From assembly GCF_009905375.1 (NCBI RefSeq), contig NC_133648.1:29874438-29938437 (forward strand): a stretch of 64,000 nt of DNA, given 5' to 3'. The position numbers and the translations under genes were made by a program. Under the pieces are notes generated by a model. It ran no database searches. It was not told the origin of the DNA and worked only from the letters and a program-made list of their open reading frames with translations. Positions 32,305-43,574 of the stretch are shown here, piece after piece. The first letter of the stretch is position 1; each line of letters opens with the position of its first letter. This DNA comes from Apium graveolens. Its lineage: Eukaryota > Streptophyta > Magnoliopsida > Apiales > Apiaceae.

Positions 32305-35300
32305 TCAAACAGAAAACAAATGGGGGTACTTTTCTAGCATTGTGCTCTCTAGTTCCCAAGTTGATTCTTCCACATTATGATTCTGCCATAGTACTCTGAC
32401 TAGCTTGATTACTTTGTTCCGAAGCACCTGCTCCTTCTTATCTATAATCCTTACTGGCTTCTCCACGTAAGTTAGATCTGGCTGCATATCCACCTGCTCG
32501 TACTCCACTATGTGTCTGGCATCCCGATGATACTTCCTTAGCATTGACACATGGAACACATTATGAACTTGTTGCAAGTTAGGGGGTAAGGCTAGCTCGT
32601 AAGCTAACTTTCCAATCCGTCTTAATATCTCAAAAGGTCCAATGTATCTTGGGCTTAGTTTTCCTTTCCTTCCGAACCTCATTAATCCCTTCCAAGGGGA
32701 TACCTTTAGTACTACTAAGTCCCCTACTTCATATTCCTTGTCCTTTCGGGCTAGGTCTGCATATTTCTTCTGTCTGTCTTGGGCTGCTACAAGTCGCCCT
32801 CTGATAAGATCCACTATATCTTTGGTCCTTTGGACCACTTCGGGTCCAAGCATCTTCGGCTCCCCCACTTCATCCCAGTATAAGGGAGATCGACACCTTC
32901 TTCCGTACAGGGCCTCATAAGGCGACATTCCGATGCTAGCATGAAAGCTATTGTTATAAGAAAACTCGATCAACGGCAAGTGATCATCCCAACTCCCTTT
33001 AAAGTCTATTGCACAGACTCTCAACATATCCTCTAGTGTCTGGATGGTCCTTTCACTCTGCCCATCCGTCTGGGGATGGTACGCGGTACTCATATTTAAC
33101 TTGGTCCCCGCACATTCCTGAAAGCTCCTCCAAAATCTGGAGTTGAACCTGGGGTCTCGGTCTGAGACAATGGACGCTGGGACTCCATGTCGCGTCACTA
33201 TTTCCTTAAGGTAAATGTCCACCAGTCTATCGACTGTGTATCTCTCATTGATAGGAATGAAATGAGCTGACTTTGTCAGTCGGTCTATAATTACCCAAAT
33301 GGCGTCGTGATTGGCTTTCGTCCTTGGCAAGCCTACAACAAAATCCATCGCTATCTGTTCCCATTTCCATTCGGGAATCTCCAGGGGTCGTAAGAGTCCA
33401 CTGGGTCTCTGGTGCTCTGCTTTTACCCTTTGGCAAGTCAAACATTTGTTTACCCATTCTGCTACGTCCCTCTTCATGTTGGGCCACCAGTAATATTCCT
33501 TCAAATCCCTATACATCTTGGTACTTCCCGGGTGAATGGAATACCTTGAACTATGGCTTTCATCCAATATCTCATCTTTAAGCTCTTGAACATTCGGAAC
33601 CCAAATCCGGTAGGAGTACCTCATTATCCCTTTATCATCTTTCTCAGTATGGATCTCCTCTCCAGTCATTGACTCTCTACCTTCATTCATTATTTTCTCC
33701 TGGCACAATCTGATCTTTTCCAATAACTCTGGCTGCATTGAGATCTCAAAAAGCTTTTTAGTTCCGGTTCTGGTTACCTTTACTTCTATTTCCATTCTCT
33801 CAAAATCCCTTATCAATTCTTCCGAAGTTGTTATCATTCTGAGTCTTTCCTTTCTACTAAGGGCATCAGCCACCACATTGGCTTTCCCTGGATGATAGAG
33901 AATCTCACAATCATAGTCCTTGATTAGTTCTAACCATCTCCTCTGGCGCATGTTGAGCTCTTTCTGCATAAATATGTACTTGAGGCTCTTATGGTCTGTG
34001 AAAATCTCGCACTTCTCTCCATACAAGTAGTGCCTCCAAATTTTTAAGGAAAATACTATTGCCGCGAGCTCAAGGTCATGAGTAGGATATCTAACCTCGT
34101 ATTCCTTCAATTGTCTCGACGCATACGCAATCACTTTACCGTGCTGCATAAGCACACATCCTAATCCTTTGTGCGATGCGTCACTATATATCACAAAATC
34201 TCCTTTTCCGTCCGGCAATGCCAATACCGGAGCCGTTATCAACCTTTTCTTTAATTCCTGAAAACTGTTCTCGCATTTCTCCGTCCATTCAAACTTCTCT
34301 GTCTTACGAGTAAGTCGTGTCAAAGGGGCTGCGATCTTCACAAAGTCCTGTACAAATCTACGATAGTAGCCGGCCAATCCTATAAAACTCCTTACCTCTG
34401 TGGGTGTGGTTGGCCTTTCCCAATTTGAGACCGCCTCTATCTTGGAGGGGTCGACCAATACTCCTTCTTTATTGATCACATGTCCTAAAAACTGTACTTC
34501 ATTCCGCCAGAATTCACACTTCGAGAATTTGGCATACAACTGCTCCTCTCTGAGTATTCCTAGAGCTATCCTCAAATGCTCTGCATGTTCTGTCTCAGTC
34601 CTTGAGTAGATCAAAATATCATCAATAAAAACTATCACACATTTGTCTAAGTACTTCTTAAATACTCTATTCATTAAATCCATGAAAGCCGTTGGGGCGT
34701 TGGTTAATCCAAAGGACATTACCAAGAACTCATAATGCCCATACCTGGTACGGAACGCTGTCTTGGAAATATCTTCGGGTTTAATCTTTAGTTGGTGATA
34801 TCCAGTTCTCAGGTCGATCTTGGAAAAATAAACAGCATCCTTTAGCTGGTCGAACAGATCGTCTATTCTAGGTAATGGGTACCTGTTCTTTATGGTTAGC
34901 TTGTTCAACTCTCGATAGTCTATGCACAGCCTCATGCTCCTATCTTTCTTCTTAACAAATAAAACTGGTGCTCCCCATGGAGACACACTGGGTCTTATCA
35001 TACCCTTATTGAAGAGTTCCTGCAATTGGATAGCTAATTCCTTCATTTCTAACGGGGCTAACCGGTAAGGTGCTTTTGAAACTGGCGCCGTCCCTGGGGC
35101 CAACTCAATAGCAAATTCAATCACTCTATCGGGTGGTAATCCCGGAAGGTCTTGTGGGAATACATCTTCAAATTCGTTGACTACTGGAATATCTTTTAAG
35201 TTAGGCACCTCCTTCTGCGTGTCCACCACATAGGCTAGGTAGGCCTCACTTCCTTTTCGTAGCATCCTTTTGGCCTGGGCCATGGTCAAAAATCTCTGCG

Positions 35301-37008
35301 TCTGCCTCTTTCCTCTAAATATAACTTCTTTCTTCCCTGGGACATTTAGCTTAACTTTCTTCCCTTTACAGTCTATCTGAGCATCATTGCTAGATAGCCA
35401 GTCCATTCCCAAAATTACATCAAACTCCCCTAATTTAAAAGGAATCAGATCAACACTAAAGGATTGCTCCCCTATGCCTATCTCACAGGCGGGGTGAATC
35501 TGGTTAACAGGAATAATTTCATGATTGGTTGTTTCTACTTGCAAGGGTTCTATCAAGGGTTCAGCCTTAAGTCTTAACTTACGCGCAAAGTCCTTTGATA
35601 TAAAAGATTTAGTTGCTCCCGAATCAAATAAAACATTTGCACTGACTGAATTTAGAGAAAGGGTACCTGCTATCACATCTGAATCTTTCATAGCATCCTG
35701 GACTGTCATGTTGAAAGTCCTCGCAGTAGGTGGCTTATTAGAAGCAGCCCTGCTTGCTCCCGAAGCTGCTGGTTTGTTCATTGGGCATTCCCTCTTCCAA
35801 TGACCTGGGCGTCCACACTGATGACAAGTGGTTGTTGGAATGACGGCAGGGGTTGATGATGGGCACTTAGTTGAATAGTGGCCTTCCCGACCGCACTTAA
35901 AGCAGGTTACTGGCTTTCCTTTACACTCCCCAGTGTGATTCCTTCCACATATGTTACAGGCTGGCAATGGGGGTCGAGACTGGTTGGAATAGGACATTCT
36001 TGATTTCTGGCTGCCCTGGCTCACACTCACACTCATTGGCCGCTTAAACCCAGTGTTCCTTCCTGGTAGGGACACTGCTCCTCGATTAAATCTAGTTGGG
36101 AAGCTCCTTCCTGCGGAACCTCCACCCATGCTCATACTTTTCCTCTTTATTCCTTTCTTCTCTCTTTCCTTCTGCATCTGTTCACTTCCAACTTCTACAA
36201 TCGTTGCCTTTTGCACCAGAGTGGCATAATCCGTAAGCTCAAGGATTGCCACCCTATTCTGAATCCACGGTTTCAGTCCCTGCTGAAACCTCCTAGCTTT
36301 CTTTTCCTCGGTGCTCACAAACTCCGGCACAAACCTTGATAACTCAGTAAATTTCACTTCGTACTCTGCTACAGACAAGTTATTCTGCTTTAGCTCCAAG
36401 AACTTGAGCTTCATCTGGTTTTCCATAAACCTCGGGAAATACTTTCCCAGAAACAACTGACTAAATCTCTCCCAGGTTATAATAGCATCTGTCTCCATGT
36501 TTTTCTTGGCCTCCCACCAGTAGTTAGCTTCTCCTTTCAGAAGGTAGGTAGCAAATACAGTCTTCTGTGCCTCACTCAAAATCTCAAAGGATTTCTCCAT
36601 TTCCTTTAACCATGCCCTTGCCTCAACTGGGTCGGCTGATCTGTGGAACTCAGGGGGCTTAAGGGACTTAAAAGCCCTGAAAGAGTTTGCCACAGTATTG
36701 TTATTTCCTTGAAGGGGTGGGTTGGGTTGACGTTCCAAATTCTGCCTTAGGAGTTGCATGAACTGGCCCATGGGATCCATGCCTGGGTTTGGTACTGGTT
36801 GCTCAACCTCGGTTTCTCCTTCTTCAGCCTCTATCTCAAATCCCTCAACATCATATGTTTCCTCTTCCTCTTCATACAGGGAGTCATCCTATTCCACATA
36901 ATCCTCATCTTCCTCTTCACTGTGTTCCTGGTTCCTATCATCCTGGTTATGGCTTCCCTGGTCCTCAGATCCAGGGTTCGCCCTAGTTCCAATCTTTCTT
37001 GGCGGCAT
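32305..37008 (-). CDS. gag-pol: G1 gag-pol polyprotein with chromodomain, one nonsense codon
   Basis: The likely start is the ATG at 37006-37008 ([10 protein letters not shown]). A TAG at 36889-36891 is codon 40; downstream the frame is open for 1491 codons from the next ATG (36780). In order: gag capsid region ([12 protein letters not shown]); three zinc knuckles ([40 protein letters not shown]); protease [15 protein letters not shown] with [13 protein letters not shown] and [10 protein letters not shown]; RNase H with [13 protein letters not shown] and FTDHKSLKY; integrase with the HHCC finger, [16 protein letters not shown] and [15 protein letters not shown] region ([12 protein letters not shown]); and a C-terminal chromodomain-like end ([14 protein letters not shown]). 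Chromodomains of this clade are thought to steer integration to heterochromatin. This is the least damaged gag-pol in the window. Confidence 0.95.
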
Positions 37009-37241
37009 GATTCTGATAATAAAAAAAATTATTGGGAAATTCAACGTTAGGTCACAATCATATACAACATTGTGCCTTGCACAGCTTCATAATGGGGAGA
37101 ACGTATATCGCAATTCTATTATTTTAAGAAAGTTCTAATACGAAGTGCAGTAATAATAATGATAAAAACAGTGATCCTGTCACTATGGAACTGAACCGAA
37201 AGGAAACAAATATATACATAATGCGAGAAATACATAGTTTG
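37009..37241 (-). other. G1 leader next to gag, up to E2 target site
   Basis: Noncoding G1 leader sequence. It ends with gtttg (37237-37241), duplicated at 50444-50448 on the other side of E2. Confidence 0.75.
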
Positions 37242-38300
37242 TGTTATTCCTAGTGAACTAACAGTGAGATTTACAGAAGGGGGGTTGAATGTAAATCTCA
37301 AAACTTTTTCAAGTTTTGAGCAGTTTCAAAGGCTGTGTGTTTAAGATAAACAAGTGTGTGAATTGCTTTAAGCTAATACAAACAGATATATATATTTAAG
37401 CACAAAAGTACAGAACACAACAGACCTTAAAAACTTTTCTGGTGGATTTGTTGTTCCACCAGAGATGGTATTTCAGAAAATCTGTGATTCAAGAAGTTGA
37501 TCACAGCTGCATCCTAGTACAAACTAGATAATTTTTCTCAAGATTTTTCTAAACAGCTCTGGAAAAATTCTTATCTAATTACTAGCTGCTACTTGGTTTA
37601 TATAACACCAAGTTTACAAGTGAAGACAAAGATAAAAAGTACAATAATAAAATAAGTTCTCCACTTGTTTCTTCTCCATTTTACTCCAGTGCATTGTTGA
37701 CTATTGCCTCTTTATACTAGAGTAGAATGGCTGCTTTTTCTGATGTTCCTGAAATAGGCTACCACATCTCAGTTGTCTCTGTCAACCCATGTGCCTCTGT
37801 TTGTAGGTACAACTACCACTTGTCAACTGCTATTTAACAGAACATCTGTTGAAGCCTTCATCCGTTGATGGCTTTATCCGTTGATGTGTTAGCAGTTGAA
37901 GCTCTATCCGTTGATGCACTCATCCGTTGAAGGATGTTATCCGTTGAAGCTTTAGAGACATCCGTTGAAGCTTTGTTTCTCATCCGTTGAAGGTCTTTAA
38001 GTTATCCGTTGACACCATTTCATTTATACAAAATTACAAGGCATGAAATATTTACAATTGGCCTTCCTATCTGCATATCCCTTAGTAGTCAACATGACTT
38101 ATAATTTCCCTCAACATTTAAGAATTATATCTCAAATTCAGAGACTGAAATGTGCTACAACACTAGACTTATTTCTAAGTAAAGCTACACCATCAACGGA
38201 TAGCCAAAGTGGTCTTATCCGTTGAGGCTACAAACACTAGATTTCTACTTAAGTGTTTTGTTAAACATATCATCAAACTAATGCACATATATTCCTAACA
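37242..38300 (-). repeat. E2 3' LTR
   Basis: 1059 bp, TGTTA...TAACA ends. TATA box (minus strand TATATAAA) at 37597-37604. Exact ATCCGTTGA at 37860, 37876, 37906, 37922, 37939, 37960, 37982, 38004 and 38217, and its complement at 38193; further decayed copies lie between. Confidence 0.96.
37860..38225. repeat. ATCCGTTGA cluster in E2 3' LTR
   Basis: Ten exact nonamers, eight of them at 16-30 bp spacing in 37860-38012, then an inverted pair (38193 and 38217). The same cluster occurs in the 5' LTR (49987-50368) with some units mutated. The spacers between units are not conserved, so it is not a simple tandem array. Confidence 0.9.
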
Positions 38301-38310
38301 ATCTCCCCCT
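38301..38310 (-). other. E2 polypurine tract
   Basis: On the minus strand AGGGGGAGAT immediately precedes the 3' LTR, matching the E1/E1b tract. Confidence 0.85.
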
Positions 38311-38488
38311 ATTTATGTCTATAAGAATTGTAGACATAAATTCAAGGTTAACTTGATGATAACAAAACACTTAACAAATATATGAACTGAAACTAAGTAG
38401 AAATTTAAAAGTGCTGCAAAAGTGTATGTACTAGAAGGTAATTGAAGATTTACAGTGTTTCCAAGGGTGCTCCTCTAGCCTGAGTAAA

Positions 38489-41400
38489 TCACCTTTTTCT
38501 TCTTTGATCCCTGGTTTTCTTTCCTAGCCCTTTGTCATTTTCCTCAATTTGGAGTTGGAGTTGTCTGAAGAATTCAGCTTCATCTTCATCACTGATATCC
38601 AACTTAGATTGCAATTCTTTGAGAGTTTCATTGCTGGCAATCTTGAGTTGGTCTTAAAGTCTGAAAAATCTTCTGACTCCTTTATCATCTCTGAATTCCA
38701 TCAACCAATGAGGTGATTTGTGAATTGTAGTTCCCCTTTCTTGAATGAGTAAAGTTCTGGGCAAAGCATTGGGCTCCCTCCAGGTTTTCCTTATGTTGGC
38801 AATCTTGTTGAGAATTTCAGTCTTGGCAGTCCTGGTAAAGCCAGAGTCCTTTTGTATGGCTGAAAAGACTCTGATCAAGGTAGAGTAGCCTTCATTCAGA
38901 ATCCTGTGGACAGGCCATGTTCTTTCCCCAGCTCCTTTGTATCTGAACACCAATCTCTCTGGTAGCTGTCTGTAAGCAGCAATTCCCCTTACATCCTCCA
39001 GCTCATCCAGATAGAGTTCAATGTCTGAAATTTCTTTTATGTCACAGATGTGAACATAATCATCTTTAGAAATGGGTGGCTTAGGGTTAGGTTTGTGTTT
39101 TTGAGTGAATTTCTTAGAGTTTAGGGGAGGTGTAGATTTGGATTTTCTTTTCTGTTTCTTTGGTAGTGGAAGAGTGGTTAAAAAGGTAGGCAAATTGATG
39201 GTGTCCCAATCAATAGGTTCCTCTTTTGGGATGATTGGTTCACCATGGATGTTTATAGTGGGATCAGCAACAAAGGGTTCAGATATGGAAGGTAGAGATT
39301 TAGTTTTTTCAGTGTTGCCTTCACTCCTTCTATGTGCCTTGGCCTTTCTTCTGTTTCCCTTCTGCCATTTCTCTTTTTCCTCCATGATTTCACCAAATAT
39401 ACTCCCAAAAACCTCATCTAAGTTTGCAATCTTGTCTTCACCCCTGACTTCAATTCCTTTCTCATTTTCAACTAGACTTGACTTTAGCTTTTGTTCAAGC
39501 TTTGCTTGTGCTCTTTTGTCAGCCTTGAGTTTTTCAGCTTCTTTCTTTAACCTTTTGGTTTCTTCCCTCTTGGCTATTGAGAATTTGGGATGTCCTTGCA
39601 TCACACATATGCTCTTTCCCTCTCTAAAGATAATAGCCATATTTCTCCTTACTGCCTCATCCATGGTCTCCTTGTGTTTTATGATGCTAGTACCCAAAAC
39701 TTTGTCTTCATCAGGCTTTGGAAGAGGAAAGTCCACTTCTTTCATCTGAGCAAAGTCTAGAGGGTTCTTTGTGGAGTCCTTGCTGGATCTGGTGTTGGGC
39801 TTGAGAACCATAGGTTTTAGATTCTTGAAAGAAGTCTCTCCAACCTTATTTCTCCTTTCTGGCTTGTGCTCCATATTGATTGGTTCAACCTTTGTGCTAT
39901 GTTTCACAGATATTGATTTATCTTGTGTTGAGCCAAACAACTATTGCATCCTTTCATCAATTCTCCTCCTTTGCTCTTTCACTTGAATTTCAGCTGCTGC
40001 TAGCTGGATTAAATCAATTCCATCAGGCTTTCCTTTGATTTGAATGATTGGAGAAGTAGTGATGGAAGGAACTAGCACTTTAGATATTTGGATTTTTGTA
40101 GATGGCTCTCCTTCCCCTTCCCTTTTACTCTCCCCCTTTTTGTTATCATCAAGGAGAGGGGTCAAGCCCTGTGCTTTTGCTAGCTGCATAAGTAAATTTG
40201 TCTGAGATTGTTGGTTGTGAAGAATGGTGGCCACAAAATCTTCAATAACTTGAACTCTGTCTTCCAATTTGGCCAGCCTCTTTTCAGTATGTGATTCCTT
40301 TTTCAATCTCAACAAAATGTCCTGCATTGTACCAAAGGGCATGACTGAATCCAATTTTTCAGAATTGTAGGATTTCAAGTCAGCAATATCCTTTCTGAGT
40401 TCATCCACACTCAGATTCTGTCTTACTTGCTGCAACTTCATGAGATGCAGTGAGTCCAAGTGAGCTGTAAGGATAGCCTTTGTACCAGCATGAGAAGTTT
40501 TCTGAATGGCCTGTTTGATAGTACTGATTTGTTTGACTAAGGAGACATTGAATTGCCCTGTTGTAAACTCCTTTGTGAAGGCCCATTCAGGTAGATTTGG
40601 AATAGAACTAGGGCCTTCATCTCCCCCTAAGTTCATGCTTCCATCAGAAGAAACAAAGTCATCATCATCAGAATTTACTCCAAATTCTTCAAATGACTCA
40701 CCAGCTGTTGAAGGCATCTTATTAATAGCAGTTTTGTCCCTTTGAAGAGATGCTGTTGTATGTACTAGATGTAGTGTCTTTTCTGCCTCCACATTGCCCT
40801 GTGCAGCCAATACTTGATAGGCTGAAACAGGATGAGTAAAAGTGTCAGCATCCAAGGAAATGTTATCAATTACAGCTTTGTAATGTTGCTGAAATTGTCT
40901 TTCCTTTTCAGCATCATTCACAATCATTGACTCACTAGCAATGGCTGGATCCATCCTTATATCTGTTGTACCTGCCTTTCTCTCATTTTCTCTATGTTCT
41001 TGCATCAGGGGCTCCCCCTGGCTCACACAACTCACTCCCTCACCTTCACCTACTAAGGTGGTACTCCTCTCACTTACTTTTGCCATGCTGGAAGAAATAG
41101 CATGCATATTTAAGCTCTCAATCTCTCCTTTTGCCTGGGAGCAACCCAGCCTCTCACTCAAATTGTCACTCCCTTCCCTCAGTCCTAGAAGTGATTGTAC
41201 AGTAATCAAGTCTTGCACACTTGGAATTGTTTCAGTTGTGTGTGTAGAGACTATCAACGGATGAGGAATAGCCGTTGAAGGTGAAACTGATGGTATCAAC
41301 GGATAACTGTTGTTAAGCTTATCCGTTGAAGAACAACCACTTGTCAATGGATGAGTGATATCCGTTGAAGAAGGAAAAGAAGTAGAAATTGAAAGTGATA

Positions 41401-43018
41401 TAACTGTTGAATCTGTGTAGATTGATATGAGTTTTGGTGACACAGATCCTTCAATTACATCTGAAAGAATTTGCGGGTGATCCAACAAATCATCTAAAAG
41501 ATGATGATCACCTGTATTTGAGTGGGGCTCCTCACTGAGTTGTAAAGAGGGAGAATCAGGAATTGATGGGAATAACATATCCACATCTAGAGATGGTGAA
41601 GAAGTGTGTGGTGATTGATGTGTGTTAATTGTGAGAGAATGGGGCTGTGACTCCACATTTGTTGGAGCCACATCAAACTGAGTTTGAGAAGGCATAGATA
41701 CAGATGGATGTATCTGTGCAGTATGTGCACCCTGTGTAGAAGATTGGGTTCTAGCTCTCTTTCTTCTAATAAAGGCTTTTGTTGGTGAGTGTTTGGCTTT
41801 AGTGTCCCTCCCTCGTTTGTGTGTTCCAGGTTGGGAACTATTTTCAATAGTTACATCCTTTTGGGAGGATGCAGCTAGGGATATGCTAGTAACCTTTTCA
41901 ACCACCACAGCTTTTTGAGAAACTGTGGCTTGGCTAGCTTGGGAAGCACTTTTCTCTCCTTCCTTATCCTGGGGGTTTCTTTGATGTTCACCCCTCCCCT
42001 CACCACTCACACCCTGTTCACTCCCCTCAGGGTTAATGATAAGTGTTACAACTGTTGTCTTTTGAGAAACAATAGAGGTGGTTTTCTTTGTCTTTGATTT
42101 TGAAAGTTTAGTTTTGGTGACCTTGGTAGGAATCTGTTGGGGCATTGTCACAGATTCCATGGCCACACTAGAAGATAAAGAAATAGAGGGGTTGGAAGAA
42201 GTAGGAGTTGTAGAAGCAATTACCTCACCTACCTGTGGTGCATTCATGATTGGTAAATATACCAATGGCACACTGTTGTTGAGATCCATTCTCAATAAAT
42301 CTGCAAGAACTCTTTTCTCTTGTGCCCAGCACTTGAGTTTATTATTCTCATTTGTAATGACCAAACCTTCAGCAACATGGTTAGCCAATAACATAAAGAA
42401 TCTAGCATAATAGATGTTATTAGGTCTATTAGCTTTGTTACCTAATCTAGTACCCAATTCTAGCATTATATAGTTGCTAAAATTAAAATACCTATCAGAA
42501 ACAAGCATATAGAGCATATTAACAAGAGATGAAGTTATGGCATCAAAATTGCTAATTTTCCCAGAGAAAACCTTGATAAAGGCATCCCCAAGAAAACTCC
42601 ATTCTTTCCTAAGGCCTTTTCTTCTAATACTCCCTAAACTAGCAGAGTTAAGAGAATAACCTATGGAATCTAACATGCTGGATACATCATTATCAGTGTG
42701 TGGTGTCATGGCATTGTTCTCAGGTAATTTAAAACATGCTAGTAAGTCATCACAGTTAACACAGTGATTTTTACCTTTGAGAGTGAAGGAGATAGTCATA
42801 TCTATGGAGTTGAACTCAGCAGATGTCCAAATCTCCTCAACTACTTCACAGTAAATCGTTGGGGCTTCCAGCATTGCATAGCTAAGTTTACAGTTTTTGA
42901 TGAAGTCCATCATTTTTTGATAATCTGAGTGGGCTTCATTCTTTTCTACCAAAGCTATGAAATTGTTCTTCTCATAGATGAACCCAGATTGAGACATAAT
43001 CTTAACTACTGGTGCCAT
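38489..43018 (-). pseudogene. E2 ORF3, Sirevirus-type long third ORF with two stops
   Basis: The ATG at 43016-43018 (MAPVVK) opens a frame of 1510 codons ending TGA at 38489-38491, interrupted by TAG (39941-39943, context CAA TAG TTG) and TAA (38654-38656). Coding-like sequence continues in the same frame after each stop, so both are late mutations. An N-terminal domain with RKEWSFLGDAF and SNFDAI near residues 130-165 matches E1 ORF3. A long S/T/P/Q-rich middle follows, then a coiled-coil-like segment (LAKLEDRVQVIEDFVATIL), then a basic, lysine-rich part and a C-terminal VRRFFRL region. I see no signal peptide or membrane span. Five ATCCGTTGA-type words lie at 41254-41368. A TATA box lies 110 bp upstream of the ATG. 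Confidence 0.85.
41254..41368. repeat. ATCCGTTGA-type words inside E2 ORF3
   Basis: TCAACGGAT at 41254 and 41296, ATCCGTTGA at 41321 and 41360, and one decayed copy at 41344. In the protein they are read as STD, YPL or HPL depending on codon phase. Confidence 0.85.
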
Positions 43019-43127
43019 TGTTGTGAGTAGGAATTGCAGAGAATAACTTGAAGGTTTTGCAGAGAGAAAATGGTAAAAGCTTTGAAATTTCAAGAAAGCG
43101 TAAAGTAAAAATGAAAAATCAAAAGGG

Positions 43128-43135
43128 CTTATATA
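43128..43135 (-). promoter_or_regulatory. TATA box upstream of E2 ORF3
   Basis: The minus strand reads GTATATAAGCCC, followed by a pyrimidine-rich leader of about 80 nt and a good plant start context (ACAACAATGGC). It lies inside the element, roughly 5 kb from the nearest LTR. It suggests ORF3 has its own transcript. Confidence 0.6.
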
Positions 43136-43144
43136 CTTTCTCAA

Positions 43145-43574
43145 ATAAAAAAAAACATAAATAAGAGATTAAAAAATAAATATGTGTAAATGAATTTCAG
43201 CCGTTTAAGAATAAACTGTAAGTATTCTGAAAACTACCTTTAAAACAAATACATACAGCTGTATGTATGAGTATCAACGGTTAAGACAATAGAATCAACG
43301 GCTGTGAAACACTTGAATCGACTGATGTGATATTTCAACGGATAAGGTAAACTGTCATCCATTGAAGAGCACTTCAGTTTTATCCGTTGATGGATAAAAA
43401 TTCCAGAAATGTATATGACTTTCAACGGATAATGAACATCCGTTGACAGAACAATTTTGACTTTCAACGGATAGGGAATATCCGTTGATGGAATAATCTA
43501 TGTTAAAAATCAAATTTGTTCTTGCAGCTAATACATTTCAGGCTTCAATTCAAATTGCAATAAGGACATGAATT
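43145..43574 (-). other. E2 spacer between pol and ORF3
   Basis: Noncoding, 430 bp. It holds six exact nonamers: TCAACGGAT at 43335, 43422 and 43464, ATCCGTTGA at 43382, 43438 and 43480. Two inverted pairs (43422/43438 and 43464/43480) have 7-nt loops and could form hairpins just upstream of the putative ORF3 promoter. Confidence 0.8.

Noticed and set aside
37860..38012. Short spaced repeats resembling a CRISPR array
   Set aside because: Units are only 9 bp, spacing is irregular (16-30 bp), the array sits in a plant retrotransposon LTR, and the same word occurs in coding regions.
37922..38012. Telomere-like repeat or satellite
   Set aside because: ATCCGTTGA does not match the plant telomere unit TTTAGGG and copies are separated by unrelated spacers.
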